The notes: generated by a model from the letters alone, not told the origin. A DNA stretch of 64,000 nucleotides from Streptomyces marokkonensis (GCF_008312835.1 NZ_VSKS01000029.1:1-64000); one strand, 5' to 3'; shown: positions 26,444 to 38,857, numbered from the stretch's first letter. A program made the numbers and translations.

Positions 26444-26983
26444 ATGGCGCAGGGCGAGGTGCTCGAGTTCGAGGAGTACGTCCGCACCCGGCAGGACGCG
26501 CTGTTGCGCAGCGCCCGCCGCCTGGTCCCGGACCCCGTGGACGCGCAGGACCTGCTGCAGACCGCGCTCGCCCGGACGTACGGCCGCTGGGAGACCATCG
26601 AGGACAAGCGGCTGGCCGACGCCTATCTGCGCCGCGTGATGATCAATACGCGCACGGAGTGGTGGCGGGCCCGCAAGCTGGAGGAGGTGCCCACCGAGCA
26701 GCTCCCGGAGTCGTGTGTGGACGACTCCACCGAGCAGCACGCGGACCGGGCCCTGCTGATGGACGTCCTGAAGGTGCTCGCCCCGAAGCAGCGCAGTGTG
26801 GTCGTGCTGCGACACTGGGAGCAGATGTCCACGGACGAGACGGCCGCCGCCCTCGGTATGTCGGCCGGAACGGTCAAGAGCACGCTGCACCGGGCGCTCG
26901 CCCGGCTCCGCGAGGAGCTGGAGGCGCGCGATCTGGACGCACGCGCGCTGGAGCGTGAGGAGCGGGAGCGTTGCGCGGCCTGA
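26444..26983 (+). CDS. sigE: ECF sigma factor SigE (cell-envelope stress)
   Basis: A 179-residue SigE-type ECF sigma factor. Region 2 includes VDAQDLLQTALARTYGRWETI and region 4 VVVLRHWEQMSTDETAAALGMSAGTVKSTLHRAL. It directs transcription of cell-wall and membrane genes under envelope stress. Identity rests on the four-gene order sigE-cseA-cseB-cseC, unique to Streptomyces and relatives. Unlike most ECF factors it has no anti-sigma gene; control is through CseBC at the promoter. AAGG lies nine bases before the ATG. Its end overlaps the cseA start by 13 bases. Confidence 0.95.
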   Translation: MAQGEVLEFEEYVRTRQDALLRSARRLVPDPVDAQDLLQTALARTYGRWETIEDKRLADAYLRRVMINTRTEWWRARKLEEVPTEQLPESCVDDSTEQHADRALLMDVLKVLAPKQRSVVVLRHWEQMSTDETAAALGMSAGTVKSTLHRALARLREELEARDLDARALEREERERCAA

Positions 26984-27621
26984 CCGGCCCGGGGTCCGCA
27001 CGGACCCGGTCCACCGCCCGGGCGGCGATCGCGGCGACGGCCGCGCTCGCCGCTGTCGTGCTGTTCACCGGCGGTTGCGGCACGGGCGGCACCGGAGCCC
27101 GGGACGAGGGCCCGGCGCACGCGGACTCCGTGGCGAGCGCGGCCGCGCCGTCGGCCTCGCCCGCACGGACCCCCGACCGGGTGGACGCGGTCCGGTTGGT
27201 CAAGGCGGACCCGGCGGTCTCGGCGGAGGTCAAGCGGGAGCTCAAACCGTGCGTCGCCGACGAGTACCCCGTCGACGTGAGCTACGGGAACCTCACCGGA
27301 GGAACCGTCGACGACGTCGTCGTCAACGTGCTGACCTGCGGGGACCCCGTGGGCGTCGGCTCGTACGTGTACCGCGACCAGGGCGGTGCGTATGTGAACG
27401 CGTTCACCGCCGAGGAGCCCCCGGTGTACGCGGAGATCGACCGCGGGGACCTGGTGGTGACCAAGCAGGTGTACGACCGCGACGACCCGGTGTCGAATCC
27501 GTCCGGCGAGCATGTGATCACGTACCGCTGGGCCTCGGACCGGTTCGACGAGGAGTACCACACGTACAACGACTACGGGCAGGTGGCCGGCGCAGAGCCG
27601 CCGCCGATGCCCGACAGCTGA
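26971..27621 (+). CDS. cseA: Lipoprotein CseA, negative modulator of the SigE system
   Basis: A 216-residue lipoprotein. The start appears to be TTG inside the end of sigE, preceded by GAGGAG. An Arg-rich n-region, a hydrophobic stretch (AAIAATAALAAVVLFTG) and the lipobox TGGC near residue 36 direct lipidation; the protein would sit on the outer face of the membrane. The rest, with CVADEYPVDVSYGNLTGG and VYRDQGGAYVNAFTAEEPPV, is unique to CseA. In S. coelicolor loss of CseA raises sigE expression, so it dampens CseC signalling. Confidence 0.93.
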   Translation: MRGLTGPGSARTRSTARAAIAATAALAAVVLFTGGCGTGGTGARDEGPAHADSVASAAAPSASPARTPDRVDAVRLVKADPAVSAEVKRELKPCVADEYPVDVSYGNLTGGTVDDVVVNVLTCGDPVGVGSYVYRDQGGAYVNAFTAEEPPVYAEIDRGDLVVTKQVYDRDDPVSNPSGEHVITYRWASDRFDEEYHTYNDYGQVAGAEPPPMPDS

Positions 27622-27789
27622 GACGTGGCTCACGGCGTGAACCGGCGGGATCACCCAGTCCGATGAAGGGATGAACCCCGCACGCCGCTCACGCGTCCGT
27701 CCGGTGGGGCGAGGAGAACGCACCGGGCGGACCGGGAGGACCGCGTCCGTACACCGATCCGAGATCACACGAGGACAGAGAGCACCGGG

Positions 27790-28488
27790 ATGGCAGAACA
27801 GACCCACGTCCTGTTCGTCGAGGACGACGACGTCATCCGCGAGGCCACCCAGCTCGCCCTGGAGCGGGACGGCTTCGCGGTCACCGCGAGGCCCGACGGG
27901 CTGTCGGGCCTGGAGGCGTTCCGGGCCGACCGGCCGGACATCGCCCTCCTCGACGTCATGGTGCCCGGGCTCGACGGGGTCAGCCTGTGCCGGCGCATCC
28001 GGGACGAGTCGATGGTCCCGGTGATCATGCTGTCCGCGCGGGCCGACGCCATCGACGTGGTGCTGGGCCTGGAGGCGGGCGCCGACGACTATGTGACCAA
28101 GCCGTTCGACGGGGCCGTCCTGGTGGCCCGTATCCGCGCGGTGCTGCGGCGCTTCGGCCGGGCGGGCAGCGGCCGGGAGGAGCAGGACGCCCCGGACGAC
28201 GGGGGCCTGTTGGCCTTCGGCGAGCTGGAGATCGACACGGAGGGCATGGAGGTGCGCAGGGCCGGGCAGCCGGTGGCGCTGACGCCGACCGAGATGCGGC
28301 TGCTGCTGGAGTTCTCCGCGGCGCCGGGCACCGTGCTCTCCCGCGACAAGCTGCTCGAACGGGTGTGGGAGTACGGCTGGGGCGGTGACACCCGGGTCGT
28401 GGACGTCCATGTGCAGCGGCTGCGTACGAAGATCGGCCAGGACCGTATCGAGACGGTCCGCGGCTTCGGCTACAAGTTGAAGGCCTGA
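27790..28488 (+). CDS. cseB: Response regulator CseB
   Basis: A 232-residue OmpR/PhoB-type regulator. The receiver domain has the acidic pocket FVEDDDV, phospho-acceptor Asp55 (LLDVMVPGLDG), and conserved Ser/Thr and Lys (MLSARAD; YVTKPFD). The C-terminal winged helix ends VDVHVQRLRTKIG and GFGYKLKA. It activates the sigE promoter when phosphorylated by CseC. GAGGACAGAG precedes the ATG. A 168-base gap separates it from cseA and holds no gene. Confidence 0.95.
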   Translation: MAEQTHVLFVEDDDVIREATQLALERDGFAVTARPDGLSGLEAFRADRPDIALLDVMVPGLDGVSLCRRIRDESMVPVIMLSARADAIDVVLGLEAGADDYVTKPFDGAVLVARIRAVLRRFGRAGSGREEQDAPDDGGLLAFGELEIDTEGMEVRRAGQPVALTPTEMRLLLEFSAAPGTVLSRDKLLERVWEYGWGGDTRVVDVHVQRLRTKIGQDRIETVRGFGYKLKA

Positions 28489-28496
28489 GCGAGCGG

Positions 28497-29837
28497 ATGC
28501 GGGGGTACTTCCGGCGCCTGGTGGCGGCGTGCGTCGACCGGGCGGGCATCGGGGCGGGTCTGAGGTGGAAGCTCAGTGCGGCCATCGCGCTGGTCGGGGC
28601 ACTGGTGGCGGTCGTGCTCAGCCTGGTGGTGCACAACGCGGCGCGGGTGTCGATGCTGGACAACGCGCGCGACCTGGCCGACGAGCGCATCATGATCGCC
28701 CAGCGCAACTACGAGATGTCCGGGCGGCTGAACTTCCCCAACACCAAGATCGACGATCCTCGGCTGCCGAAGGAACTGCGGGAGAAGGCCGAGGCGGGGC
28801 GGCGGGCGACCTATGTGACCGACCGGAGCGGGGCGCCCGACATCTGGGCGGCCGTGCCGCTGAAGAACGGGCACGTGATGTCCCTGCACTCCGGTTTCAC
28901 CGACCGCAGCTCGGACATTCTCACGGACCTCGACCAGGCCCTGGTGATCGGTTCCATCGCGGTCGTGCTGGGCGGCAGCGCGCTCGGGGTGCTCATCGGC
29001 GGGCATCTGTCGCGGCGGCTGCGCAAGGCTGCCAGCGCCGCCAACCGGGTCGCCAAGGGCGAGACGGACGTCCGGGTGCGGGAGGCCATCGGCGGCGTGG
29101 TGCGGGACGAGACCGACGATCTGGCCAGCGCGGTGGACGCCATGGCGGACGCGCTGCGGCAGCGGCTGGAGGCCGAGCGCCGGGTCACCGCCGACATCGC
29201 GCACGAGCTGCGCACGCCGGTGACCGGCCTGCTCACCGCGGCCGAGCTGCTGCCGCCGGGCCGGCCGACGGAGCTGGTGCTGGACCGGGCCAAGGCGATG
29301 CGCACCCTCGTGGAGGACGTCCTGGAGGTGGCCCGGCTGGACAGCGCCTCCGAACGGGCCGAGCTGCAGGACATCCTGCTGGGGGAGTTCGTGGCCCGGC
29401 GGGTCGCGGCGAAGGAGCCGGACGCCACGGTGCACGTGGTGCACGAGTCGGAGGTCACCACCGACCCGCGGCGTCTGGAGCGGGTGCTGTTCAACCTGCT
29501 CGCCAACGCCGCCCGGCACGGCAGGCCGCCCCTCGAGGTCACCGTCGAGGGCCGGGTCATCCGGGTCCGGGACCACGGGCCCGGCTTCCCCGAGGCACTG
29601 CTCGCCGAGGGACCGAGCCGCTTCCGCACCGGCAGCGCCGACCGGGCCGGCCGCGGTCACGGCCTGGGCCTGACCATCGCGGCCGGTCAGGCCCGGGTGC
29701 TTGGCGCGCGGCTCACCTTCCGCAACGTACGACCCGCGGGGGCGCCGGACGGCGTGCCGGCCGAGGGCGCGGTCGCCGTGCTGTGGCTGCCGGAGCACGC
29801 GCCGACGAACACCGGGAGCTATCCCGTACTGACGTAG
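28497..29837 (+). CDS. cseC: Sensor histidine kinase CseC
   Basis: A 446-residue membrane kinase. Two spans (LSAAIALVGALVAVVLSLVV at about 27-46; VIGSIAVVLGGSALGVLIGG at about 150-170) enclose an extracytoplasmic sensor loop of about 100 residues. A HAMP-like region precedes the phospho-acceptor His236 in DIAHELRTPVTG. ATP-binding boxes are NLLANAARHG, VRDHGPGFP and GRGHGLGLTIA. It detects peptidoglycan damage or antibiotics such as vancomycin and phosphorylates CseB. The gene starts eight bases after cseB, so the two are cotranscribed. Confidence 0.95.
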   Translation: MRGYFRRLVAACVDRAGIGAGLRWKLSAAIALVGALVAVVLSLVVHNAARVSMLDNARDLADERIMIAQRNYEMSGRLNFPNTKIDDPRLPKELREKAEAGRRATYVTDRSGAPDIWAAVPLKNGHVMSLHSGFTDRSSDILTDLDQALVIGSIAVVLGGSALGVLIGGHLSRRLRKAASAANRVAKGETDVRVREAIGGVVRDETDDLASAVDAMADALRQRLEAERRVTADIAHELRTPVTGLLTAAELLPPGRPTELVLDRAKAMRTLVEDVLEVARLDSASERAELQDILLGEFVARRVAAKEPDATVHVVHESEVTTDPRRLERVLFNLLANAARHGRPPLEVTVEGRVIRVRDHGPGFPEALLAEGPSRFRTGSADRAGRGHGLGLTIAAGQARVLGARLTFRNVRPAGAPDGVPAEGAVAVLWLPEHAPTNTGSYPVLT

Positions 29838-29847
29838 CGGGGGCGCC

Positions 29848-30291
29848 TCAGGAGGACCAGGCCTGGTCCAGGTCGAGACCGCCCTCGCGGTGCTGGGTGA
29901 AGGAGAACCAGTTGCCCGAGTCGTCGCGGAACAGCGCCTCGATGCCGTACGGGCGCTCCTGCGGTTCCTGGATGAACTCCACCCCGCGGTCCTTGAGCTT
30001 GGCGTAGTCGCCGTGGATGTCGTCGGTGGTCAGGACGCCCGCGCCGAGTGCGCCCTTGGCCACCAGCTTCCTGATCATCTCGGCGGACTCGGGGTCCGTG
30101 CCCGAGCCGGGGACCATCAGCGTCAGCTCCACGTCGGGCTGGTCGGGTGCGCCCACGGTGAGCCAGCGCATGCCGCCCTCGCCCATCGTCATGTCCGTGC
30201 GGACCTCCAGACCCAGTTTCTCCGTGTAGAACTCCTTCGCCCGGTCCTGGTCGAGGACCCAGACGGTGGAGATGGCGAGACCCTTGATCAT
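29848..30291 (-). CDS. Glyoxalase/bleomycin-resistance-fold (VOC) protein
   Basis: A 147-residue vicinal-oxygen-chelate protein. It begins with the fold-typical ISTVWVLDQDRAKEFYTEKLGLEV, continues with GGMRWLTVGAPDQPDVELTLM, and ends with RDDSGNWFSFTQHREG, where a metal-binding Glu/His set may be formed. Substrate and metal are not predictable. Convergent with cseC, ten bases away, and preceded on the same strand by an AraC regulator, with which it probably forms a unit. Confidence 0.88.
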   Translation of the reverse strand: MIKGLAISTVWVLDQDRAKEFYTEKLGLEVRTDMTMGEGGMRWLTVGAPDQPDVELTLMVPGSGTDPESAEMIRKLVAKGALGAGVLTTDDIHGDYAKLKDRGVEFIQEPQERPYGIEALFRDDSGNWFSFTQHREGGLDLDQAWSS

Positions 30292-30351
30292 GACGTACTC
30301 CCTGTTCGCGGCCGTTTCCGCACTGCCCTGCCACCGTAGGCGGCGGCGGAG

Positions 30352-30819
30352 TCAGTCCGCTTCTCCGGAATTGCGCCGTGCGCCCGCCGAGCCGGGCCCG
30401 GGTCTGAAGCCGCCGGCCCAGAGCATGGCGTAGCAGCCGGGTATCAGGGCGGCGCCGCGGCCCACATGCTTGACGCGGTACTCGCTCGGGGTGAGGCCGG
30501 TCCAGGTCTTGAACCGCGCCGAGAAGGTGCCCAGGCTGCTGAAGCCGACCAGGTGGCAGATCTCCGTCACCGACAGGTTGGCGGTGCGCAGCAGGTCCTC
30601 GGCACGCTCGATCCGGCGGTGGGTGAGGTACTGGCCCGGGGTCTCGCCGTACGTCTCCTTGAAGGCGCGCAGGAAGTGGTAGCGCGAGTAGCCGGCGTGC
30701 GCGGCGATCGCGGACAGGTCGAGGTCCGGGTCGGCCCAGTCCCGGTCCATCGCGTCCTTGGCCAGCCGCAACTGGCGCGCCTTGTCCATGCCTTCGATGG
30801 TGGCACGGGGCTCTGACAT
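30352..30819 (-). CDS. Small AraC-family regulator
   Basis: A 155-residue protein made almost entirely of an AraC helix-turn-helix pair: LDLSAIAAHAGYSRYHFLRAFKETYGETP and LSVTEICHLVGFSSLGTFSARFKTWTGLTPSEYR. There is no N-terminal sensor domain; after the DNA-binding part comes a 40-residue tail with a hydrophobic patch (CYAMLWAGGF). A later ATG (30789) is an alternative start. It lies 60 bases upstream of the VOC protein gene, its likely target. Stand-alone AraC proteins of this size often pair with glyoxalase-fold genes in Streptomyces. Confidence 0.85.
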   Translation of the reverse strand: MSEPRATIEGMDKARQLRLAKDAMDRDWADPDLDLSAIAAHAGYSRYHFLRAFKETYGETPGQYLTHRRIERAEDLLRTANLSVTEICHLVGFSSLGTFSARFKTWTGLTPSEYRVKHVGRGAALIPGCYAMLWAGGFRPGPGSAGARRNSGEAD

Positions 30820-30850
30820 CAAGTCGGGTCCGGGCCTGGGCGTACGGAAG

Positions 30851-30882
30851 GACCCCCGGGGGCGTGGGCGCCGCCGGGGGTC
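30851..30882. terminator. Hairpin between MFS pump gene and AraC gene
   Basis: GACCCCCGG (30851-30859) and CCGGGGGTC (30874-30882) pair perfectly around a 14-base loop. It lies about 125 bases downstream of the MFS pump stop on the minus strand. Confidence 0.5.
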
Positions 30883-31007
30883 TTCGTGCCGCTCGTCCTG
30901 CCGCTCGGCAGGGCTGTTCTCCCTGCCGCTCGGGGGAGGCCTCGGACGGAGTCGGTCACCGCCGCGGCCGCCGGGGCGCCGTCGCCGGTGTCCTTCCTGC
31001 CCGGGCC

Positions 31008-32534
<1,527 letters not shown>

Positions 32535-32568
32535 TCACTCCCCCGGCCACCGTGGTGTGGCCACCGCT

Positions 32569-32639
32569 ACTTACTTGCCGCCCGGCTAGTTTCCTGCCCA
32601 GGGAAGCTAGTCGCGCAGCTAGCCGGTCGTCAAGTAAGT
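32569..32639. promoter_or_regulatory. Nested operator/promoter between MFS pump and TetR
   Basis: Two nested dyads share a centre: an outer ACTTACTTG (32569-32577) with CAAGTAAGT (32631-32639), and an inner CCGGCTAG (32582-32589) with CTAGCCGG (32619-32626). A third, imperfect CTAGTTTCC/GGGAAGCTAG lies inside. A minus-strand promoter fits between: TTGACG at 32633-32628, 17 bp, then CTAGCT (32610-32605). The TetR protein probably binds here and controls both genes. Confidence 0.65.
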
Positions 32640-32678
32640 TTTTGCCAAGACGGGTCGAGTAGGAGGATGGGCGGCACC

Positions 32679-33263
32679 ATGGACGGCACCAGAAAGCGGC
32701 GCCGCGGGAACACCCGCCAGCGCATCCAGGACGTGGCGCTCGAACTCTTCGCCGAGCAGGGCTACGAGAAGACCTCGCTGCGCGAGATCGCCGAGTGCCT
32801 GGACGTCACCAAGGCGGCGCTCTACTACCACTTCAAGACCAAGGAAGAGATCCTCGTCAGCATCTTCGAGGACCTCTCGCGGCCGATCGAGGAGCTGATC
32901 GAGTGGGGGCGGCAGCAGCCGCACTCGCTGGAGACCAAGCAGGAGATCATCCGCCGCTACAGCGAGGCCCTGACGGGCGCCGCCCCGCTGTTCCGCTTCA
33001 TGCAGGAGAACCAGGCGACGATCCGCGAGCTGCGCATCGGCGAGATGTTCAAGACCCGCATGCTCGGGCTGCGGGACATCCTCATGGACCCGGACGCCGA
33101 TCTGGTCGACCAGGTGCGCTGCGTCAGCGCCCTGTTCACCATGCACGCGGGGATGCACGTCCTGCAGGACGTGGAAAGCGACCCCGAGGAGAAGCGCAAG
33201 GCCGTCCTCGAGGTCGCCACCGATCTGATCACCCAGGCCCACCGGGGTTCCGGGGGCGGTTAG
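32679..33263 (+). CDS. TetR-family repressor of the MFS pump
   Basis: A 194-residue TetR protein. The N-terminal arm RKRRRGNTRQRIQDVALELF leads into the helix-turn-helix LREIAECLDVTKAALYYHFKTKEE, which is nearly the family consensus. The C-terminal ligand domain is mainly helical. AGGAGG lies 12 bases before this ATG but touches an in-frame ATG at 32667, so the start is not certain. It probably represses the divergent MFS gene and itself. Confidence 0.9.
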   Translation: MDGTRKRRRGNTRQRIQDVALELFAEQGYEKTSLREIAECLDVTKAALYYHFKTKEEILVSIFEDLSRPIEELIEWGRQQPHSLETKQEIIRRYSEALTGAAPLFRFMQENQATIRELRIGEMFKTRMLGLRDILMDPDADLVDQVRCVSALFTMHAGMHVLQDVESDPEEKRKAVLEVATDLITQAHRGSGGG

Positions 33264-33294
33264 GCACTGTCGCGCGCCCGGGGTGTCGTCCGGG

Positions 33295-34035
33295 TCAGAG
33301 GTTGACGCCGTTGACGCGCAGGAACTTCGCCGGGTCGACGGCGGAGCCGTAGTTCGGGGTGGTGCGGATCTCGAAGTGCAGGTGGGGTCCGCTGGAGTTG
33401 CCGGTGTTGCCGGACAGGGCGATCTTCTGGCCGGTCTTGACGATCTGGCCGACCTTCACGTTGACCGAGGACAGGTGGGCGTACTGGGAGTACGTCTTGT
33501 TGCCGTGCTTGATCACGACGGCGTTGCCGTAGGCGGGGCCGTCGCCGGCGCCGTTGCCGCCGGCCTTGACGACGGTGCCGCCGTGGGTGGCGAGGACCGG
33601 GGTGCCGGTGGGGACGGCGTAGTCCTGGCCGGAGTGCTTGGAGGCCCACATGCCGCCGTTCTGGGCGAAGCTCGCGGACAGCTTGTAGCTCTTCACCGGG
33701 GAGACCCAGGACGCCTGCTTCTTCGCGGCCGCCTGCTTGGCCGCCTTCTTCGCCTGGACGGCCTTCGCGGCCGCGGCCTTCTTCGCCTCGACGGCCTTGG
33801 CGGCCTTGGCCTGCGCGGCCTCGGCCTGCGCGGCGGCCTGCGCCTTCGCGGCCTCGGCCTGGGCGGCGGCCTGCGCCTGAACGGCACCGGCGGCGCCGGA
33901 TGCGGCCGTGGTGTCGACGGCGGCCGCGACCCCGGCCCCCAGTGCGACCGAGGCCCCCAGGCCGGCGGCCAGCACGGCCGCGCGGGTGCGGATCAGGGAC
34001 GTACGGGAGGAACGGGACGTGACGCGCTGGGACAT
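33295..34035 (-). CDS. Secreted M23 (LytM-type) peptidase
   Basis: A 246-residue cell-wall hydrolase. A signal peptide is clear: basic start RVTSRSSRTSLIRTRAAVL, hydrophobic LAAGLGASVALGAGVAAAV, then cleavage before the Ala-rich part. Residues about 50-115 form an Ala/Lys/Gln/Glu coiled coil of repeated AKAAQAEA-like heptads. The LytM domain has the zinc ligands in HSGQDYAVPTG and HLHFE plus the middle YAHLS. It should cleave peptidoglycan cross-bridges. GAGG precedes the ATG. The coiled coil is an assembly or autoinhibition candidate as in other LytM proteins. Confidence 0.92.
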   Translation of the reverse strand: MSQRVTSRSSRTSLIRTRAAVLAAGLGASVALGAGVAAAVDTTAASGAAGAVQAQAAAQAEAAKAQAAAQAEAAQAKAAKAVEAKKAAAAKAVQAKKAAKQAAAKKQASWVSPVKSYKLSASFAQNGGMWASKHSGQDYAVPTGTPVLATHGGTVVKAGGNGAGDGPAYGNAVVIKHGNKTYSQYAHLSSVNVKVGQIVKTGQKIALSGNTGNSSGPHLHFEIRTTPNYGSAVDPAKFLRVNGVNL

Positions 34036-34477
34036 CTCAACCTCATCAGGAAGGGGACAGAGGAAAACCACCCGGCGCACAGGACCGCGCCGCGGTGGCC
34101 ATTCAGTGGTAACCCGTCCGTCCAGAAAGCCGCAAAGGTGTGATCTACGACGTAACGTCGTACTTACGGCCTGAGATGCACGTCTCTTGACAGAGCCCTC
34201 TTACGAGGCAAAACCCCCATTTCAGGCTGATCGATCAAAGCATTGCGTTAAATGTCCGATTTGCTTTCTACCCTGTTCTCACTATTCCAGGTAGTACCGG
34301 ACATAACGCCTGTGCGGCATGTCACCGGGCCGCGGGGTCTGCCGCGCCAGAAATGTGGCGCAGGCCTCTATGCACCTACCGTCCGGTAACCCTACGGTTC
34401 ACCTCGCGTCACCCTCGCACACGAACATGCACACGACATGTTGGCAGCGTCACGGACGTGAGAGGACCCCCCACGAT
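34036..34477. other. 440-base divergent intergenic region
   Basis: No gene found. It is markedly AT-richer than its surroundings and must hold the promoters of the LytM peptidase (minus) and the HAD phosphatase (plus). A perfect TACGACGT-A-ACGTCGTA palindrome lies at 34146-34162. TTGACA occurs at about 34187. I looked for the conserved cores of the ydaO c-di-AMP riboswitch, which controls several Streptomyces wall hydrolases, and did not see them. Confidence 0.5.
34146..34162. promoter_or_regulatory. 17-bp palindrome upstream of the LytM peptidase
   Basis: TACGACGT and ACGTCGTA are perfect reverse complements around one A, about 110 bases upstream of the peptidase ATG. Likely a regulator binding site in a divergent promoter region. 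Confidence 0.5.
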
Positions 34478-35119
34478 ATGAGAAGCCGACGCCCCCTGTT
34501 GCGCCGCGTATCGGTGACCGCCGTTTCCGCGACCGCTCTGGTGGCCCTCGCCGCACCGGCCGAGGCCACGACCCCCTCCGGCTCCCCCGCCGTCGTCACC
34601 GCGGCCCCGGCCGCCACCGCCGCGGACGTCGACTACGACACCTGGCAGCGGGACTGCAGGGCGGTCATGGACCAGGCCCTGCCCTATCTGAAGCAGCGGA
34701 TCGCGGACACCGGGCCTGGCGAGAAGCAGGCGATCGTGCTCGACATCGACAACACGGCCCTGGAGACCGACTTCGGTTTCAGCTTCCCCCAGCCGGCCAA
34801 CGAGCCCGTTCTGGAGGTCGCCCGGTACGCCGAGGAACGCGGTGTCGACCTGTTCTTCGTGACCGCCCGTCCCGGCATCATCCACGCGCCCACCGAGTGG
34901 AACCTCGACCAGGCCGGCTACGAGTCCTCCGGCCTGTACGTCCGCGGCTTCCTCGACCTGTTCAAGAACGTCGCCGACTACAAGACGGCCCAGCGCGTCG
35001 CCATCGAACGGAAGGGCTACACGATCATCGCCAACATCGGCAACAGCCCCACCGACCTGTCGGGCGGCCACGCCGAGAAGACCTTCAAGCTGCCGGACTA
35101 CGACGGCCGGCTGTCCTGA
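34478..35119 (+). CDS. Secreted HAD-superfamily class B-like acid phosphatase
   Basis: A 213-residue exported phosphatase. An Arg-rich start (MRSRRPLLRRVSV) and hydrophobic core TAVSATALVALAAPAEA form a signal peptide, cleaved after AEA. HAD motif 1 is VLDIDNTALE, motif 2 FFVTARP, and the end of the fold carries YTIIANIGNSPTDLSGGHAEKTFKLPD. It belongs to the HAD acid phosphatase family (PF03767). A GAGAGGA site lies about 12 bases before ATG. Followed by a very strong terminator. Confidence 0.9.
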   Translation: MRSRRPLLRRVSVTAVSATALVALAAPAEATTPSGSPAVVTAAPAATAADVDYDTWQRDCRAVMDQALPYLKQRIADTGPGEKQAIVLDIDNTALETDFGFSFPQPANEPVLEVARYAEERGVDLFFVTARPGIIHAPTEWNLDQAGYESSGLYVRGFLDLFKNVADYKTAQRVAIERKGYTIIANIGNSPTDLSGGHAEKTFKLPDYDGRLS

Positions 35120-35132
35120 ACCGGCCGCAGCC

Positions 35133-35188
35133 ACGGACAAAGGGGTCTGCCCCGGGACGCATGTCCCGGGGCAGACCCCTTTGTCCGT
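35133..35188. terminator. Perfect 26-bp bidirectional terminator
   Basis: A perfect 26-pair stem (35133-35158 with 35163-35188) with a GCAT loop separates the phosphatase gene from the convergent clpC gene. The arms carry AAAGGGG and CCCCTTT so each strand offers a short T run; it can end transcription from both sides. Confidence 0.9.
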
Positions 35189-35206
35189 TCAGGCCGAGCG
35201 CGGCGC

Positions 35207-37732
<2,526 letters not shown>

Positions 37733-38164
37733 CGTTAATCGCTCCTCAGAGCGGTCAGGCAGTGGGGGGAACTTCCCCTCCCTGTCCTTCCGCAGCTTAG
37801 TCCCGCAAGCGGGGACCGCTCATTCCAACTGCCGACACCGTCGATGGCCTCCTGACCCCGCTAACGCCGACATCTGCTCCAACCCGATGGTGCGAGACGA
37901 TGTTCCCGCAGGCCAGGCAGTTACCCCCATCGCCAGTACGCCCATGGCGAACGGGAGACGTCCCACCCTGCGTGTCGCCCCCTCCCACTAGGGATGTCTT
38001 ACCCGCTGCTACGGACGGTCCATGCCGAGTGCACGGGTTCCCTCCGCTACGGGCGAACAACCTTGCGCCTCCCCGCACCCCCACGCGCCCCCTGGTTCGA
38101 CACTGTGTGCTCACATCACGCGACCCACCGTAACCCGCCGGGGTTCCGGACGGTTGCGCGGGGC
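37733..38164. other. Divergent intergenic region clpC / SCO3374-like gene
   Basis: No gene or RNA gene recognised. The clpC promoter should lie here. A hairpin, GTCCCGC with GCGGGGAC around 37800-37817, lies in the clpC leader. GCGAAC half-sites of the ClgR type appear near 37948 and 38062, but I could not find a full GTTCGC-N-GCGAAC operator. Confidence 0.4.
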
Positions 38165-38857
38165 ATGGTTGGCCCCCGCTCCGCCGGCGTACCGCTTCCC
38201 CGTCCACCGCTCGCGCCGGGTGACGACGAGGTGAGGCACTGGTACGAGAACGTCCTGGGCTGGCCCACGGTGCCCGGGGCTCCGCTGCGGCTGGCGGCGG
38301 GAGTGAGGTTCGACGTCCTCGACCTGCCCGCGGAGGCGGGGTGGGCGGCGTTCGGGCGTCTGGAGCGTCAAGGACGGTGCGGTCGCCTCGGGCGGGGGTT
38401 CCCGGTGGCCCTGTGCGGCGGCCGGATGCGGCTGCTGGTCGCCGCGGGCAGCGCGGAGGAGTTGCCGGGGCTGCTGGAGTGGCTGGAATGGGGCCCACCG
38501 CTGGACCTGGATCTGACGGCGATCGGCGCGGGAGGGTCCATGGAGGCTCCCCGGCCCGCCGGCCCCGGTGGGGAGGCGCGCGAGGGCCGGCCCCGTGGCG
38601 GTGGCGCGGGAGTCCCGGGCGGTTCGCAGGGGGCCGCCCTGTGGCTGCGGCCCCCCGAGCCGGAACGCGGGGCCGGGGCCCCGCTGCCGACGCTGTCGGC
38701 GATGGGCACGAGGAGTGCGAAGGGGGGCCGTGACAGCCCCCCGGATCTCGTGCGGCTGGTGAACACGGTGGCGACGCAGATCCACCGCGTTCGGCTGCGG
38801 CGCGCCCGTGCGGGCGCCGCCGTCGAGGCCGACGGTCAGCCGTTGGCCTTCTCGTAG
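38165..38857 (+). CDS. SCO3374-family hypothetical protein
   Basis: About 230 residues from the ATG at 38165; longer frames exist but the conserved part starts with PLPRPPLAPGDDEVRHWYEN. It then shows GWPTVPGAPLRLAAGVRFDVLDLPAEAG, FPVALCGGRMRLLVAAGSAEELPGLLEWLEWGP and a C-terminal basic helix LVRLVNTVATQIHRVRLRR. From memory this matches a Streptomyces-specific family between clpC and lsr2. It resembles the N-terminal part of bifunctional primase/polymerase-type proteins but lacks catalytic motifs, so no function is assigned. Its end overlaps lsr2 by 22 bases. Confidence 0.75.
   Translation: MVGPRSAGVPLPRPPLAPGDDEVRHWYENVLGWPTVPGAPLRLAAGVRFDVLDLPAEAGWAAFGRLERQGRCGRLGRGFPVALCGGRMRLLVAAGSAEELPGLLEWLEWGPPLDLDLTAIGAGGSMEAPRPAGPGGEAREGRPRGGGAGVPGGSQGAALWLRPPEPERGAGAPLPTLSAMGTRSAKGGRDSPPDLVRLVNTVATQIHRVRLRRARAGAAVEADGQPLAFS

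Noticed and set aside
34036-34320. ydaO (c-di-AMP) riboswitch before the LytM peptidase
   Set aside because: Attractive because disA is nearby and Streptomyces wall hydrolases use it, but the conserved core segments are not visible. A covariance-model search would settle it.
37733-38164. ClgR operator before clpC
   Set aside because: Only GCGAAC half-sites were found, without the matching GTTCGC at the right distance.
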